Assembly: GCA_018606645.1 (NCBI GenBank)
Contig: JAGVRI010000006.1
Span: forward strand, 124,001 to 188,000
Direction of reading: 5' to 3'
Source: Chloroflexota bacterium
Lineage (GTDB): Bacteria; Chloroflexota; Anaerolineae; JAAYZQ01
Length of the DNA: 64,000 nt
Both the position numbers and the translations under genes were made by a program. The notes beneath the pieces were generated by a model. The model saw only the letters and a program-made list of their open reading frames with translations. It ran no database searches and was not told where the DNA came from. Each line of letters starts with the position of its first letter. Position 1 is the first letter of the stretch. Of this stretch, positions 19,389-27,040 are shown in pieces.

Positions 19389-19820
19389 ATGATCGACTAT
19401 GAACCACAAGTCCTGGCTTTTGCCTGTCATTACTGCGCCTATGCGGCCGCGGACCTGGCGGGATCGATGCGCCTCAACTACCCACCCAACGTCAAAGTAC
19501 TGCATCTCCCCTGCACGGGCAAAGTGGACGTCATCTATCTGCTGCGCGCCTTTGAAAAAGGTGCGGATGCCGTGTTTGTTGCCGGTTGACTGAAAGGGAC
19601 CTGTCATTACCTGGAAGGTAATCTCGGTGCAGAACGCAGGGTTAATTACACCAAAAAGCTATTGGCCGAAGTCGGCCTCGAACCAGAACGATTGGAGATG
19701 TTCTTTCTCTCCTCAGCCGAGGGGGTGCGATTCGCTGAAATTGCGACAGAGATGACAGAACGGGCCCGGAAACTGGGTCCTAATCCGCTCAAGAATGAAC
19801 AACCATCGGAGGTTGAATAA
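19389..19820 (+). CDS. mvhD: MvhD-like subunit with in-frame UGA, probable selenoprotein (mvhD2)
   Basis: The ATG at 19389 follows GAAGGAG. The frame meets TGA at 19587-19589 (residue 67) after VFVAG and then continues open to TAA at 19818-19820, giving 143 residues. The segment after the TGA is fully MvhD-like: LKGTCHYLEGN, then EMTERARKLGPNPLK, matching EMTERIRRLGPSPLR in the Cys paralogue at 14229, whose Cys71 aligns with the TGA. A hairpin of the bacterial SECIS type starts 16 bases after the TGA. VhuD, the methanococcal homologue, is a known selenoprotein. The stop overlaps the metV start by one base. A nonsense mutation is the alternative but less likely. No Sec machinery is visible in this window. 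Confidence 0.82.
19587..19628 (+). promoter_or_regulatory. UGA codon and candidate bacterial SECIS element
   Basis: UGA at 19587-19589. A six-pair stem ATTACC (19606-19611) with GGTAAT (19617-19622) encloses the loop TGGAA. A further three pairs ACC/GGT (19599-19601, 19626-19628) extend it below an internal loop. The apical loop begins 22 bases after the UGA and contains GG near its start, fitting the general bacterial SECIS description. It lies inside the coding sequence, as bacterial SECIS elements do. Confidence 0.65.
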
Positions 19821-20494
19821 TGATAGTAGCACAACAAAAGCCGCTCGAGGAGATCATGGGCATGATCGCCAACGCCGAAAAGGTGCTGATCCTTGGCTGT
19901 GGCACATGTGTCACCGTCTGCTTCGCTGGCGGCGAAAAAGAAGTAGCTATCCTGGCTTCCCAACTCAGAATGGCGACCCGGCTAGCCGGGCACGAAAAAG
20001 AGATCCGCGAGTTCACCGTCCAGCGCCAATGCGAGTACGAGTATAACGAGCAGGCGGCTGACTATGTGCGCGACGCGGACCTGATCGTTTCCCTGGCCTG
20101 CGGCATCGGGGTCCAGACCATGAACGAGCAGTTCCCAGAAAAGCTGACGGTGCCGGGGCTCAACACCAGCGGCCTGAGCCAGCCTACCGAACAAGGGGTC
20201 TGGGAGGAGCGTTGTCAGGCATGCGGCGACTGCATCCTGGCTCTCACAGGCGGCTTGTGCCCCATCGCTCGTTGTGCGAAAAGCTTGCTCAACGGACCCT
20301 GCGGCGGTTCTCAGCGGGGCATCTGCGAGGTCTATGCAGAACGACAGACCCCCTGTGTCTGGGACCAGATCTATCATCGGCTCAAGGACCTGGGGCAACT
20401 GGAGAAGCTCATGGAGATTCGACCACCCAAGAACTGGCACACCAGCCGCGACGGCGGTCAGCGCAAAATCGTACGGGAGGATCTGCGACTATGA
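19820..20494 (+). CDS. metV: MetV, zinc/Fe-S partner of methylene-THF reductase
   Basis: A 224-residue protein of the methylenetetrahydrofolate reductase C-terminal family. The hallmark stretch CQACGDCIL followed by CPIARCAKSLLNGPCGG is present, plus an N-terminal CGTCVTVCF. In Moorella-type acetogens MetV binds MetF and bridges it to HdrABC-MvhD. It starts on TAATG overlap with mvhD2 and ends in an ATGA overlap with metF, so the three are translationally coupled. Confidence 0.9.
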   Translation: MIVAQQKPLEEIMGMIANAEKVLILGCGTCVTVCFAGGEKEVAILASQLRMATRLAGHEKEIREFTVQRQCEYEYNEQAADYVRDADLIVSLACGIGVQTMNEQFPEKLTVPGLNTSGLSQPTEQGVWEERCQACGDCILALTGGLCPIARCAKSLLNGPCGGSQRGICEVYAERQTPCVWDQIYHRLKDLGQLEKLMEIRPPKNWHTSRDGGQRKIVREDLRL

Positions 20495-21534
20495 GTGACA
20501 ATGGGTATATCGTGGGCAGCAATCTGGAAAAGGCATTGAAAGCCGGATACTTTGTGGCGACGGGTGAATTGGGTCCTCCCCAAAGCGCCGACCGGCACGA
20601 GATCGAACACAAGGCCAAATTCCTGAAAGGGATCGTCGAGTCGGTCAATATTACAGACTGTCAGACCGCCGTGGTACGCATGTCTTCGATCTCAGTCGCT
20701 GTCATTCTCCTCGAACTGGGCATTGAACCCAACATCCAAATGACTTGCCGGGATCGAAACCGGATCGCCATCCAGAGCGACCTATTGGGCGCCTACGCCC
20801 TGGGCTGCCGCAACCTGTTGTGCCTGACTGGCGACCATCAGACCTTTGGCAACCACCCCCAATCCAAGAACGTGCATGATCTGGATTCGATCTCGCTGCT
20901 ACAGATGTGCCGGGACATGCGCGATAAAAAGATCTTTCAGTGCGGCGAACCGATCAAGGGACAGGAGCCCCGCTTCTTCCTGGGGGCAGCGGCCAACCCG
21001 TTTGCCGATCCCTTTGAATTCCGTCCCTATCGCCTTGGGAAGAAAGTGGCAGCCGGTGCCGACTTTATCCAAACGCAATTGATCTTCAATGTGCCCAAGT
21101 TCCAGGAGTTCATGCGCCGCGTCGTGGACCTAGGCTTGCATGAGAAGGTCTACATCCTGGCTGGAGTAGGGCCGATCAAGAGTCTGGCGGCTGCCCAGTA
21201 CATGGCCACCAAAGTACCCGGCATGGAGGTGGACCCCGAATACATTGAGCGCATGAAGAACGCCACCAAGGGCTTGCCCTCGCTTGCCGAGATCAAGAAC
21301 ATGCCTCCCCAGGAGGCGGCGGAGGCGCGTCGCTTGCGCAAGGAGGCTTCCGAAGCAGAGGGCATCCGCATCTGCGTCGAGATCATCAACGAGTGCAAAA
21401 AGATCGAGGGAGTCCACGGCGTGCACATTATGGCCATCGAGTGGGAAGAGGCGGTAGACCAGATCGTCCGTCAGGCCCAAATCGGGCCTAAATACGACCC
21501 GGCCCGTCAGAGTGCCACGCTCCAGACAGATTGA
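20491..21534 (+). CDS. metF: Methylenetetrahydrofolate reductase
   Basis: A 347-residue FAD enzyme reducing 5,10-methylene-THF to 5-methyl-THF. The ATG at 20491 overlaps the metV stop and follows GGGAGG. Family segments seen: ATGELGPPQSADRHEIEHKA, NITDCQTAVVRMSSI, LTGDHQTFGNHP, ADFIQTQLIFNVPKF and VYILAGVGPIKSLAAA. Length and form match the long MetF found beside MetV in anaerobes rather than the E. coli enzyme. In this operon electrons should come from the Hdr/GltD modules rather than directly from free NADH. Confidence 0.92.
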   Translation: MSDNGYIVGSNLEKALKAGYFVATGELGPPQSADRHEIEHKAKFLKGIVESVNITDCQTAVVRMSSISVAVILLELGIEPNIQMTCRDRNRIAIQSDLLGAYALGCRNLLCLTGDHQTFGNHPQSKNVHDLDSISLLQMCRDMRDKKIFQCGEPIKGQEPRFFLGAAANPFADPFEFRPYRLGKKVAAGADFIQTQLIFNVPKFQEFMRRVVDLGLHEKVYILAGVGPIKSLAAAQYMATKVPGMEVDPEYIERMKNATKGLPSLAEIKNMPPQEAAEARRLRKEASEAEGIRICVEIINECKKIEGVHGVHIMAIEWEEAVDQIVRQAQIGPKYDPARQSATLQTD

Positions 21535-21556
21535 CACCTTACCACGAGGGAGGCCC

Positions 21557-23059
21557 ATGACCCTGCTGCTGCGTACCGATCTCGCCACCGAAATCATGGA
21601 ACGGTGTGGCGAAAATGTCTTTCTCTGCTATCAATGCAAAAAGTGCACGGCCGGCTGCCCCGTGGCCGCGTATTTCGATCTCACGCCGAATCAGGTGATG
21701 CGTGCCTGCCAGTTCGGCCAGGCATCCTTGGTATTGAACTCGCGGACGATCTCGCTGTGTGCTGCGTGCGAGACCTGTTCAACCCGATGTCCCCAGGGCA
21801 TTGACATCGCCCGCATTATGGACGAACTCGAGATCATGGCCCAGGAATTGGGCATCAAACCCAAAGTGCCCACCGTGCCCATGTTCTACAAATCGGCCAA
21901 CCGCACCATCAACTGGTTTGGGCGGATGTGGGAATTGGGGCTGATGGCTGAGCTATATATCCGCGAGTTCTTTGCCGGCAAGTTGAATTTCAGACAGCTT
22001 TTCAAGTACGACCTGCCCATGGCGATCCGCATGTTGCGCGCTGGAAAGCTCAAGATCCTGCCCAGCATTGCCCGACGCCCGCGCAATGGCAGGCGCGCGC
22101 CCAAGACCCTCGAACCGGACATGATCCCGGCATACCCTGAACTCCAGCCCAGAAAGACATCCCCTGCCAAAGGAGAGATCATTTCCTATTACCCCGGCTG
22201 CAGCCTCCATGCCACCGGCATCGAATTCCACCTGTCAACCATGGCCGTGGCCGAGAAGCTGAACCTGAAACTGGTCGAGCCGGAAGGTTGGGTCTGTTGT
22301 GGGACCTCGCCAGCCCACAACACCAACTTTTACCGGTCCATTAAACTGCCGATGCAGACCTTGGCTATCGCCCAGGAAATGGGCCACAGCTACATGACCA
22401 TGCCTTGCGCTGCCTGCTTTTCTCGCTTTCGCATTGCCATGCATGAAGTCCAGCACAACCCCGAACTCCGGCGACGCATCGCTGAAGACATTGGCTTTGA
22501 GTACACCGGCGGCATCCAGGTAGATAACCTGTTGACCACCATCACCGATCGAGTGGGCTACGACGCCGCTGCCCGACCGGTAGTCCGGCCTCTGGAAGGA
22601 CTCAAGGTCGCCTGTTACTACGGCTGCCTGCTCACCCGCCCTCCTGACGTCACTGGCGAAGAACATTACGAGTATCCGACCCACATGGACCGCCTGATGG
22701 AAGCGCTAGGCGCCAAAGCGGTGGATTGGTCTTACAAAACTGACTGTTGCGGCGGCTCCCTTTCCCTGAGCACCCTTGAGATCGCCCTCGATCTGAGTCA
22801 CAAGATCCTGAGAAACGCCCGGGAAGCGAACGCCGATATGATCGTGACCGCCTGCCCATTGTGCCACGCCAACCTGGACTTGCGTCAAAAGCAGATCAGC
22901 GATGAATATGGCGAGGACATCAATCTCCCTATTGTCTATTTCACGCAGTTGATGGGTGTGGCCTATGGCCTCGATCCCAGGAAACTAGGCCTGGACAAGC
23001 ATTTTTCCGATGCCATTGGCTTACTGAGAGCCAAGGGATTGCTCGCTGCTCAGAAGTGA
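21557..23059 (+). CDS. hdrCB: Fused HdrC-HdrB heterodisulfide reductase-like protein
   Basis: A 500-residue fusion; the ATG at 21557 follows GAGGGAGG. The N-terminal HdrC part has two [4Fe-4S] motifs, CYQCKKCTAGCP (about 24-35) and CAACETCSTRCP (about 68-79). A linker leads to an HdrB part with two CCG-type clusters: YYPGCSLH, WVCCGTS, PCAACF and CYYGCLLTRP, DCCGGS, ACPLCHANL. In methanogens HdrB carries non-cubane [4Fe-4S] clusters that reduce CoM-S-S-CoB. Here, as in acetogens, it more likely passes electrons from HdrA to MetFV. HdrB and HdrC are separate proteins in many organisms. Confidence 0.9.
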   Translation: MTLLLRTDLATEIMERCGENVFLCYQCKKCTAGCPVAAYFDLTPNQVMRACQFGQASLVLNSRTISLCAACETCSTRCPQGIDIARIMDELEIMAQELGIKPKVPTVPMFYKSANRTINWFGRMWELGLMAELYIREFFAGKLNFRQLFKYDLPMAIRMLRAGKLKILPSIARRPRNGRRAPKTLEPDMIPAYPELQPRKTSPAKGEIISYYPGCSLHATGIEFHLSTMAVAEKLNLKLVEPEGWVCCGTSPAHNTNFYRSIKLPMQTLAIAQEMGHSYMTMPCAACFSRFRIAMHEVQHNPELRRRIAEDIGFEYTGGIQVDNLLTTITDRVGYDAAARPVVRPLEGLKVACYYGCLLTRPPDVTGEEHYEYPTHMDRLMEALGAKAVDWSYKTDCCGGSLSLSTLEIALDLSHKILRNAREANADMIVTACPLCHANLDLRQKQISDEYGEDINLPIVYFTQLMGVAYGLDPRKLGLDKHFSDAIGLLRAKGLLAAQK

Positions 23060-23106
23060 CGTATGCCAGTAACCGTGCACCAAGAACTCATAAAGGAGGA
23101 CGAATT

Positions 23107-23733
23107 GTGAGACTCATTGACAAGCCCGTCAGCCACTTTCTTGACGAACTGGCCAGCAGTGCCCCGGCTCCGGGTGGAGGGAGCGTGGCCGCTTTGAGCG
23201 GTGCTTTAGGAGCTGCACTGATCAGCATGGTCTGTAACCTGACCCTTGGCAAGAGGGGCTACGAGGAAGTACAGGGGGATATCGAGGACCTTCTGGCCCA
23301 GGCGGAAGCGTTGCGCAAGGAACTCACCGATTTGCTGGAGGCCGATGTGGCTGCGTACACTGCCTATTCTCAGGCAGCCAAGCTGCCGCGCGAGACCGAG
23401 GAGCAGAAAGCTGTTCGGTCCGAAGCGATGCAGAACGCCCTCAAGAACGCAACGTTGGTTCCCATGCGCATCGCCGAAGCAGCGGTCAAGGTCATGGACC
23501 TATGCATGCCGGTAGCGGAAAAGGGCAACAAGTTTGCAGTGAGTGATGCAGGCGTAGCCGTGCTGATGGCCGAAGCCTCGCTGCGCAGCGCAGCGCTGAA
23601 TGTCCTGATCAATTTGGGTACCCTGAAGGATGAAGCGTTTGTGGCCGAAAAACGCCAGCAGCTTGACTCCTTGCTGGCCGGCAAAGGGGAGCTGCGGGAT
23701 CAGATTTACGACTATGTTGCCGCCAGGCTGTAG
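23107..23733 (+). CDS. fchA: Methenyltetrahydrofolate cyclohydrolase (FTCD/FchA family)
   Basis: A 208-residue protein of the formiminotransferase-cyclodeaminase family. The family start FLDELASSAPAPGGGSVAAL and the APAEKGN-like PVAEKGNKFAVSDAGVA are present. GTG 23107 was chosen because AAAGGAGG lies just before it; an upstream in-frame ATG overlapping hdrCB lacks such a site. It interconverts 5,10-methenyl-THF and 10-formyl-THF. Its presence matters because the neighbouring FolD appears to have lost the catalytic lysine of its cyclohydrolase activity. Confidence 0.9.
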   Translation: MRLIDKPVSHFLDELASSAPAPGGGSVAALSGALGAALISMVCNLTLGKRGYEEVQGDIEDLLAQAEALRKELTDLLEADVAAYTAYSQAAKLPRETEEQKAVRSEAMQNALKNATLVPMRIAEAAVKVMDLCMPVAEKGNKFAVSDAGVAVLMAEASLRSAALNVLINLGTLKDEAFVAEKRQQLDSLLAGKGELRDQIYDYVAARL

Positions 23734-23770
23734 CGCCGCTCTCGAAAGATCACAAAGGAGGAGATAACCA

Positions 23771-24649
23771 ATGTCTGCTATCATTCTGGACGGGAAAGCG
23801 GTCGCCAAGACCATGCAGGCCGAACTCGATGCCGCCGTGGCCGAGTTTAGGGCCAGGACCGGTGTGACCCCAACCATCGCCGTCGTGCGGGCTGGCGAGG
23901 ACCCGGCCTCGGTGTGGTATGCCAATGCTATTCAAAAGACCATGGCGGCGCGGGGTATGGTCGCTCAGCTCCACGTCCTACCCGAGACAGCCACTCAGGA
24001 GGAGTTGGTCGCGTTGGTCACCCGTCTCAACGCCCAACCGGATGTCCACGGCATTATGATCCAGGAACCGATGCCGAAAGGGATCGATGAAGCAGCGGTC
24101 AAGGCTGCTCTTTCCCCTAGCAAGGATGTCGATGGTGTGCACGAAGTCAATGCCGGACGATTGGCCATGGCTGCACCGGTCGGTCGCCCGGCCGGCGTAG
24201 GACCCTTTTTCGTTCCAGCGACTCCGGCTGGCGGGATGGAGCTGATGCGCCGCTATGGGGTGGAGTTTAACGGCAAGCATGCGGTAGTCGTTGGGCGCTC
24301 GAACATTGTAGGCAAGCCCATGGCTCTGCTCCTGATGCGCGAAAACGCCACCGTCACGGTCTGCCACTCCCGCACTGCTAACCTGCCAGACATTTGTCGT
24401 CAGGCAGATATCCTGTGCGCCGCTGTGGGTCGAGCCGAAATGATCCGCGGCGACTGGATTCAGCCCGGCGCCGTCGTGGTGGATTTTGGGGTCAATGACG
24501 TCGGGGGCAAGATGGTGGGCGATGTCGCCTACGCCGAAGCAGTTGAGGTAGCGGGCATGATCACCCCTGTGCCGGGCGGCACCGGGCCAATGACCAACAT
24601 CATGCTCTGCCTGAACCTGTTAGAAGCAGCCAAACGCCAGACCGGCTAG
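23771..24649 (+). CDS. folD: Methylene-THF dehydrogenase FolD, probably without cyclohydrolase activity
   Basis: A 292-residue FolD preceded by AAAGGAGG. Typical segments: Tyr50 in EDPASVWYANAIQK, GIMIQEPMP, DVDGVHEVNAGRL, VVVGRSNIVGKPMALLL, VTVCHSRT and TPVPGGTGPMT. The Y-x3-K pair needed for methenyl-THF hydrolysis is broken: the position of E. coli Lys54 (human Lys56) is Ile54, while a lysine is kept two residues later (Lys56). The dehydrogenase part looks complete. This fits a monofunctional methylene-THF dehydrogenase with the hydrolysis given to FchA just upstream. The cofactor (NAD or NADP) cannot be decided. Confidence 0.92.
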   Translation: MSAIILDGKAVAKTMQAELDAAVAEFRARTGVTPTIAVVRAGEDPASVWYANAIQKTMAARGMVAQLHVLPETATQEELVALVTRLNAQPDVHGIMIQEPMPKGIDEAAVKAALSPSKDVDGVHEVNAGRLAMAAPVGRPAGVGPFFVPATPAGGMELMRRYGVEFNGKHAVVVGRSNIVGKPMALLLMRENATVTVCHSRTANLPDICRQADILCAAVGRAEMIRGDWIQPGAVVVDFGVNDVGGKMVGDVAYAEAVEVAGMITPVPGGTGPMTNIMLCLNLLEAAKRQTG

Positions 24650-24660
24650 CAGTCTGCACC

Positions 24661-26046
24661 ATGGCCACCACCACCGCTAGCGTTGTCATCTGCGGCGCCG
24701 GCATCGCCGGCATCAGCGCTGCCTATCATCTGGCCGTTCGCCACCACATCTCCGATATCCTCCTGGTGGATGAACGACCCCCGCTCAGCCTGACCAGTGA
24801 CAAATCCACCGAATGCTACCGCAACTGGTGGCCTGGGCCCGGCGATGCCATGGTCCGCCTGATGAATCGCAGCATTGACCTGATGGAAGAGTTGGCTGAC
24901 GAGTGCAATAATCTCTTCCATCTCACCCGACGCGGCTATCTGTTTGTCACCGCTGACCCGGCCCGTATTCCGCTTTTTGAACGCGCAGCCCAGGAACCCT
25001 CTACCTTGGGCGCCGGTCCGCTGCGCGTTCATATGGGAAGACCAGGCGACCCCGAGTATATTCCGGCTCCTGCCGAGGGCTATGCTGGTCTGCCCACCGG
25101 AGCCGATCTAATCTTAGATCCGGACCTGATCCGCCGCCACTTTCCCTTTCTGACCGAACAAACGGTCGCCGTCCTGCACACCCGACGCTGCGGACGGTTG
25201 AGCGCCCAACAGTTGGGCATGTACTTGCTCGAACGGGCGAGAGAACATGGTACCCGAGTGGTCAACGCGCGCGTCGAAGGCGTTCAGGTCCGGGGCGGCC
25301 GAGTGCAAGCGGTACAACTGAGCAACGAGGCTGGTACCCAAACCGTTGGCACCGAGGTTTTTGTGAATGCCGCCGGCCCCTTTGTCCAGCAGGTAGCTGC
25401 CATGATCGGCGTCGAGTTGCCCATCATTCATGAACTCCATGCCAAGATTGCCTTTAACGATCATTTGGGCATAATCCCCCAGACCGCGCCGCTCTATTAC
25501 TGGGCTGATCCTCAGTATCTACCCTGGTCGGAGGAGGAACGCGAACTGCTCTCCGAGTCAGAAGAGACCCGTTGGCTCCTCGAACCATTCCCACCCGGCC
25601 CTCACGGGATGCCGGAAGGCGCTCCAGGCAGCCGCACGCAGCTTGTGCTGTGGACCTATGACGTCAAGACCATGGAAGCGCAGGTGCCACTGCCTCCCAT
25701 CAATCCTCATTACTTTGAAGTTGTCTTGCGCGGTCTATCGCGGATGATCCCAGGCTTGCAGGCCTATTTCGACCGTCTGCCCCGCCCGGTCGTGGATGGG
25801 GGCTATTATACCAAAACTCGCGAAAATCGCCCTCTGATCGGACCTTTGCCAGTCCAGGGCGCCTACCTGATCGGCGCTCTTTCCGGCTTTGGGATTATGG
25901 CCGCCTGCGCTGCGGGCGAGTTGCTGGCTGCCCACGTGACCGGCAGCGAGCTGCCGTCGTACGCCCCCTGGTTCCTGCTGGAACGATATCAGGACCCGGC
26001 CTATCAACAGTTGCTGGGGGAGTGGGACACCTCGGGGCAACTCTAG
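24661..26046 (+). CDS. FAD-dependent oxidoreductase, DAO family (sarcosine/glycine oxidase-like)
   Basis: A 461-residue protein beginning 11 bases after folD. It has the N-terminal FAD loop VVICGAGIAGISAAYHL, the DAO-type FVNAAGPFVQQVAAMIG and a C-terminal FAD-contact segment ENRPLIGPLP then IGALSGFGIMAACAAGELLA. Enzymes of this superfamily oxidise N-methyl or amino groups of glycine derivatives. In this folate operon a sarcosine- or dimethylglycine-type substrate releasing a one-carbon unit is plausible, but no folate-binding GcvT domain is present. The ribosome-binding site is weak, suggesting translational coupling. It is the last gene of the operon. Confidence 0.78.
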   Translation: MATTTASVVICGAGIAGISAAYHLAVRHHISDILLVDERPPLSLTSDKSTECYRNWWPGPGDAMVRLMNRSIDLMEELADECNNLFHLTRRGYLFVTADPARIPLFERAAQEPSTLGAGPLRVHMGRPGDPEYIPAPAEGYAGLPTGADLILDPDLIRRHFPFLTEQTVAVLHTRRCGRLSAQQLGMYLLERAREHGTRVVNARVEGVQVRGGRVQAVQLSNEAGTQTVGTEVFVNAAGPFVQQVAAMIGVELPIIHELHAKIAFNDHLGIIPQTAPLYYWADPQYLPWSEEERELLSESEETRWLLEPFPPGPHGMPEGAPGSRTQLVLWTYDVKTMEAQVPLPPINPHYFEVVLRGLSRMIPGLQAYFDRLPRPVVDGGYYTKTRENRPLIGPLPVQGAYLIGALSGFGIMAACAAGELLAAHVTGSELPSYAPWFLLERYQDPAYQQLLGEWDTSGQL

Positions 26047-26051
26047 AGACC

Positions 26052-26085
26052 CTTCTCCCGCAGGCTCCAAGGCCTGCGGGAGAAG
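26052..26085. terminator. Bidirectional terminator hairpin after the one-carbon operon
   Basis: A perfect 14-base inverted repeat, CTTCTCCCGCAGGC (26052-26065) and GCCTGCGGGAGAAG (26072-26085), six-base loop. It begins five bases after the oxidoreductase stop and lies between convergent genes. No long U-tract on either strand, so efficiency is uncertain. Confidence 0.7.
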
Positions 26086-26113
26086 CACAATGAAGAGCCC
26101 CAGATCGGACCTG

Positions 26114-26842
26114 TTACCAGGTCTTTTCTCTCTGAGGCCCGGTCAGCGCCGCCAGAGCGCGCAACCAGGCGCCGCTCTCTTCCCCCCATTCTTCATCGTG
26201 GAAGCGGTAGTCGCTCTTGCGGATCATCTCACTCAACTGATCGGCCAGCCGCTGCCAGATCGTGCGCTGAGCGGTTACCAGGGCGTCAAAGACCTTCTCA
26301 CCTCGCAGCCGGGCCAGCGCCTGGCGAAAATGAGGCAGGCACAAGCCATCGGAGGCCTGATAGGCAGCCAGCAAGCTCTCTTTGCCCACCAGATGGTCCA
26401 ACAACGTATCCAGATACACTTCTTCCATCCTCCGCGCTTGGACACAGGCCGGACACTGCGCCTGAGGAGTCAGCCGGGCCACCAGGTCAGCAGTTGCTCG
26501 TGCTGGTTGGTCTCGGTCCAGGCTCTCCTGGACACGGCGCAGCGACCAGGTCGGCAATGCCTGGAAACGGCTCTCCTTCATCTCCGCCAGCAGGCTTTGA
26601 AGCACATCATGAGTCAGGATCGCCACTCCCAAGGAAGCCCCGGGGCGCGCCAACATCCAGGCATGATCGTGGCAAAAGCCGTGCGCGCGGCGGATCTGCG
26701 GACGCACGCCCGGATCGTTCACCCCCTCCCACAGCAAGCCGTCCAGGTAGCGCTCAGTCGCCTTGGCAACCAGGCGACACACAGCACACCCCGGTTCGGC
26801 CAGCGCATTTTGCACCTCGCAGAAGATCATCGTGCGCGTCAT
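26114..26842 (-). CDS. DUF6062-like cysteine-rich protein
   Basis: A 242-residue protein starting at ATG 26842 after GAGGCAGAGA. It contains repeated Cys/His motifs: CAVCRLVAKA near the start, HGFCHDHAWML, CPACVQARRMEE and LCLPHFRQAL near the end, two CxxC...CxxH halves suggesting an internal duplication with metal binding. It resembles DUF6062-family proteins of anaerobes; the function is unknown. The start codon is only 12 bases after the U-tract of a strong terminator-like hairpin, so expression is probably controlled by attenuation. Confidence 0.7.
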   Translation of the reverse strand: MTRTMIFCEVQNALAEPGCAVCRLVAKATERYLDGLLWEGVNDPGVRPQIRRAHGFCHDHAWMLARPGASLGVAILTHDVLQSLLAEMKESRFQALPTWSLRRVQESLDRDQPARATADLVARLTPQAQCPACVQARRMEEVYLDTLLDHLVGKESLLAAYQASDGLCLPHFRQALARLRGEKVFDALVTAQRTIWQRLADQLSEMIRKSDYRFHDEEWGEESGAWLRALAALTGPQREKTW

Positions 26843-26854
26843 TCTCTGCCTCGC

Positions 26855-26903
26855 AAAAAAGCCTCTACCGCTCAGGCGTACTAGCACACGCCACGGTAGA
26901 GGC
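26855..26903 (-). terminator. Strong intrinsic terminator upstream of the DUF6062-like gene
   Basis: On the minus strand: stem GCCTCTACCG (26903-26894) with CGGTAGAGGC (26870-26861), inner stem GGCGT/ACGCC, followed by six U (26860-26855). It sits between a promoter and the start codon at 26842. It may also end the protease transcript. GAGGCT in the leader (26954-26949) can pair with AGCCTC at its 5' flank (26904-26899), giving a possible antiterminator. Confidence 0.75.
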
Positions 26904-26969
26904 TATCAGTCGATCACCGACGGATCAGGAAAGTAACCTCCTCAGGTGAGCCTCATCACCTCTTTGATA

Positions 26970-26997
26970 ATTTTAGCATAGCCCGGCCAAATGTCAA
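26970..26997 (-). promoter_or_regulatory. Promoter of the DUF6062-like gene
   Basis: TTGACA (26997-26992), 16-base spacer, TAAAAT (26975-26970) on the minus strand, in the gap after the protease gene. The transcript would start near 26962 and run about 60 bases before the terminator hairpin. The leader contains GGTGA/TCACC and AGGA/TCCT helices. Confidence 0.6.
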
Positions 26998-27040
26998 AAC
27001 GCGACCGATGCCCCTGCTACAGATACTCCACGCCTCCCTG

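Noticed and set aside
19365..19589. Reading the second mvhD as a pseudogene or short 74-residue protein ending at the TGA.
   Set aside because: The frame after TGA keeps full family conservation to the natural end, aligns Cys-for-UGA with the paralogue and has a SECIS-like hairpin.
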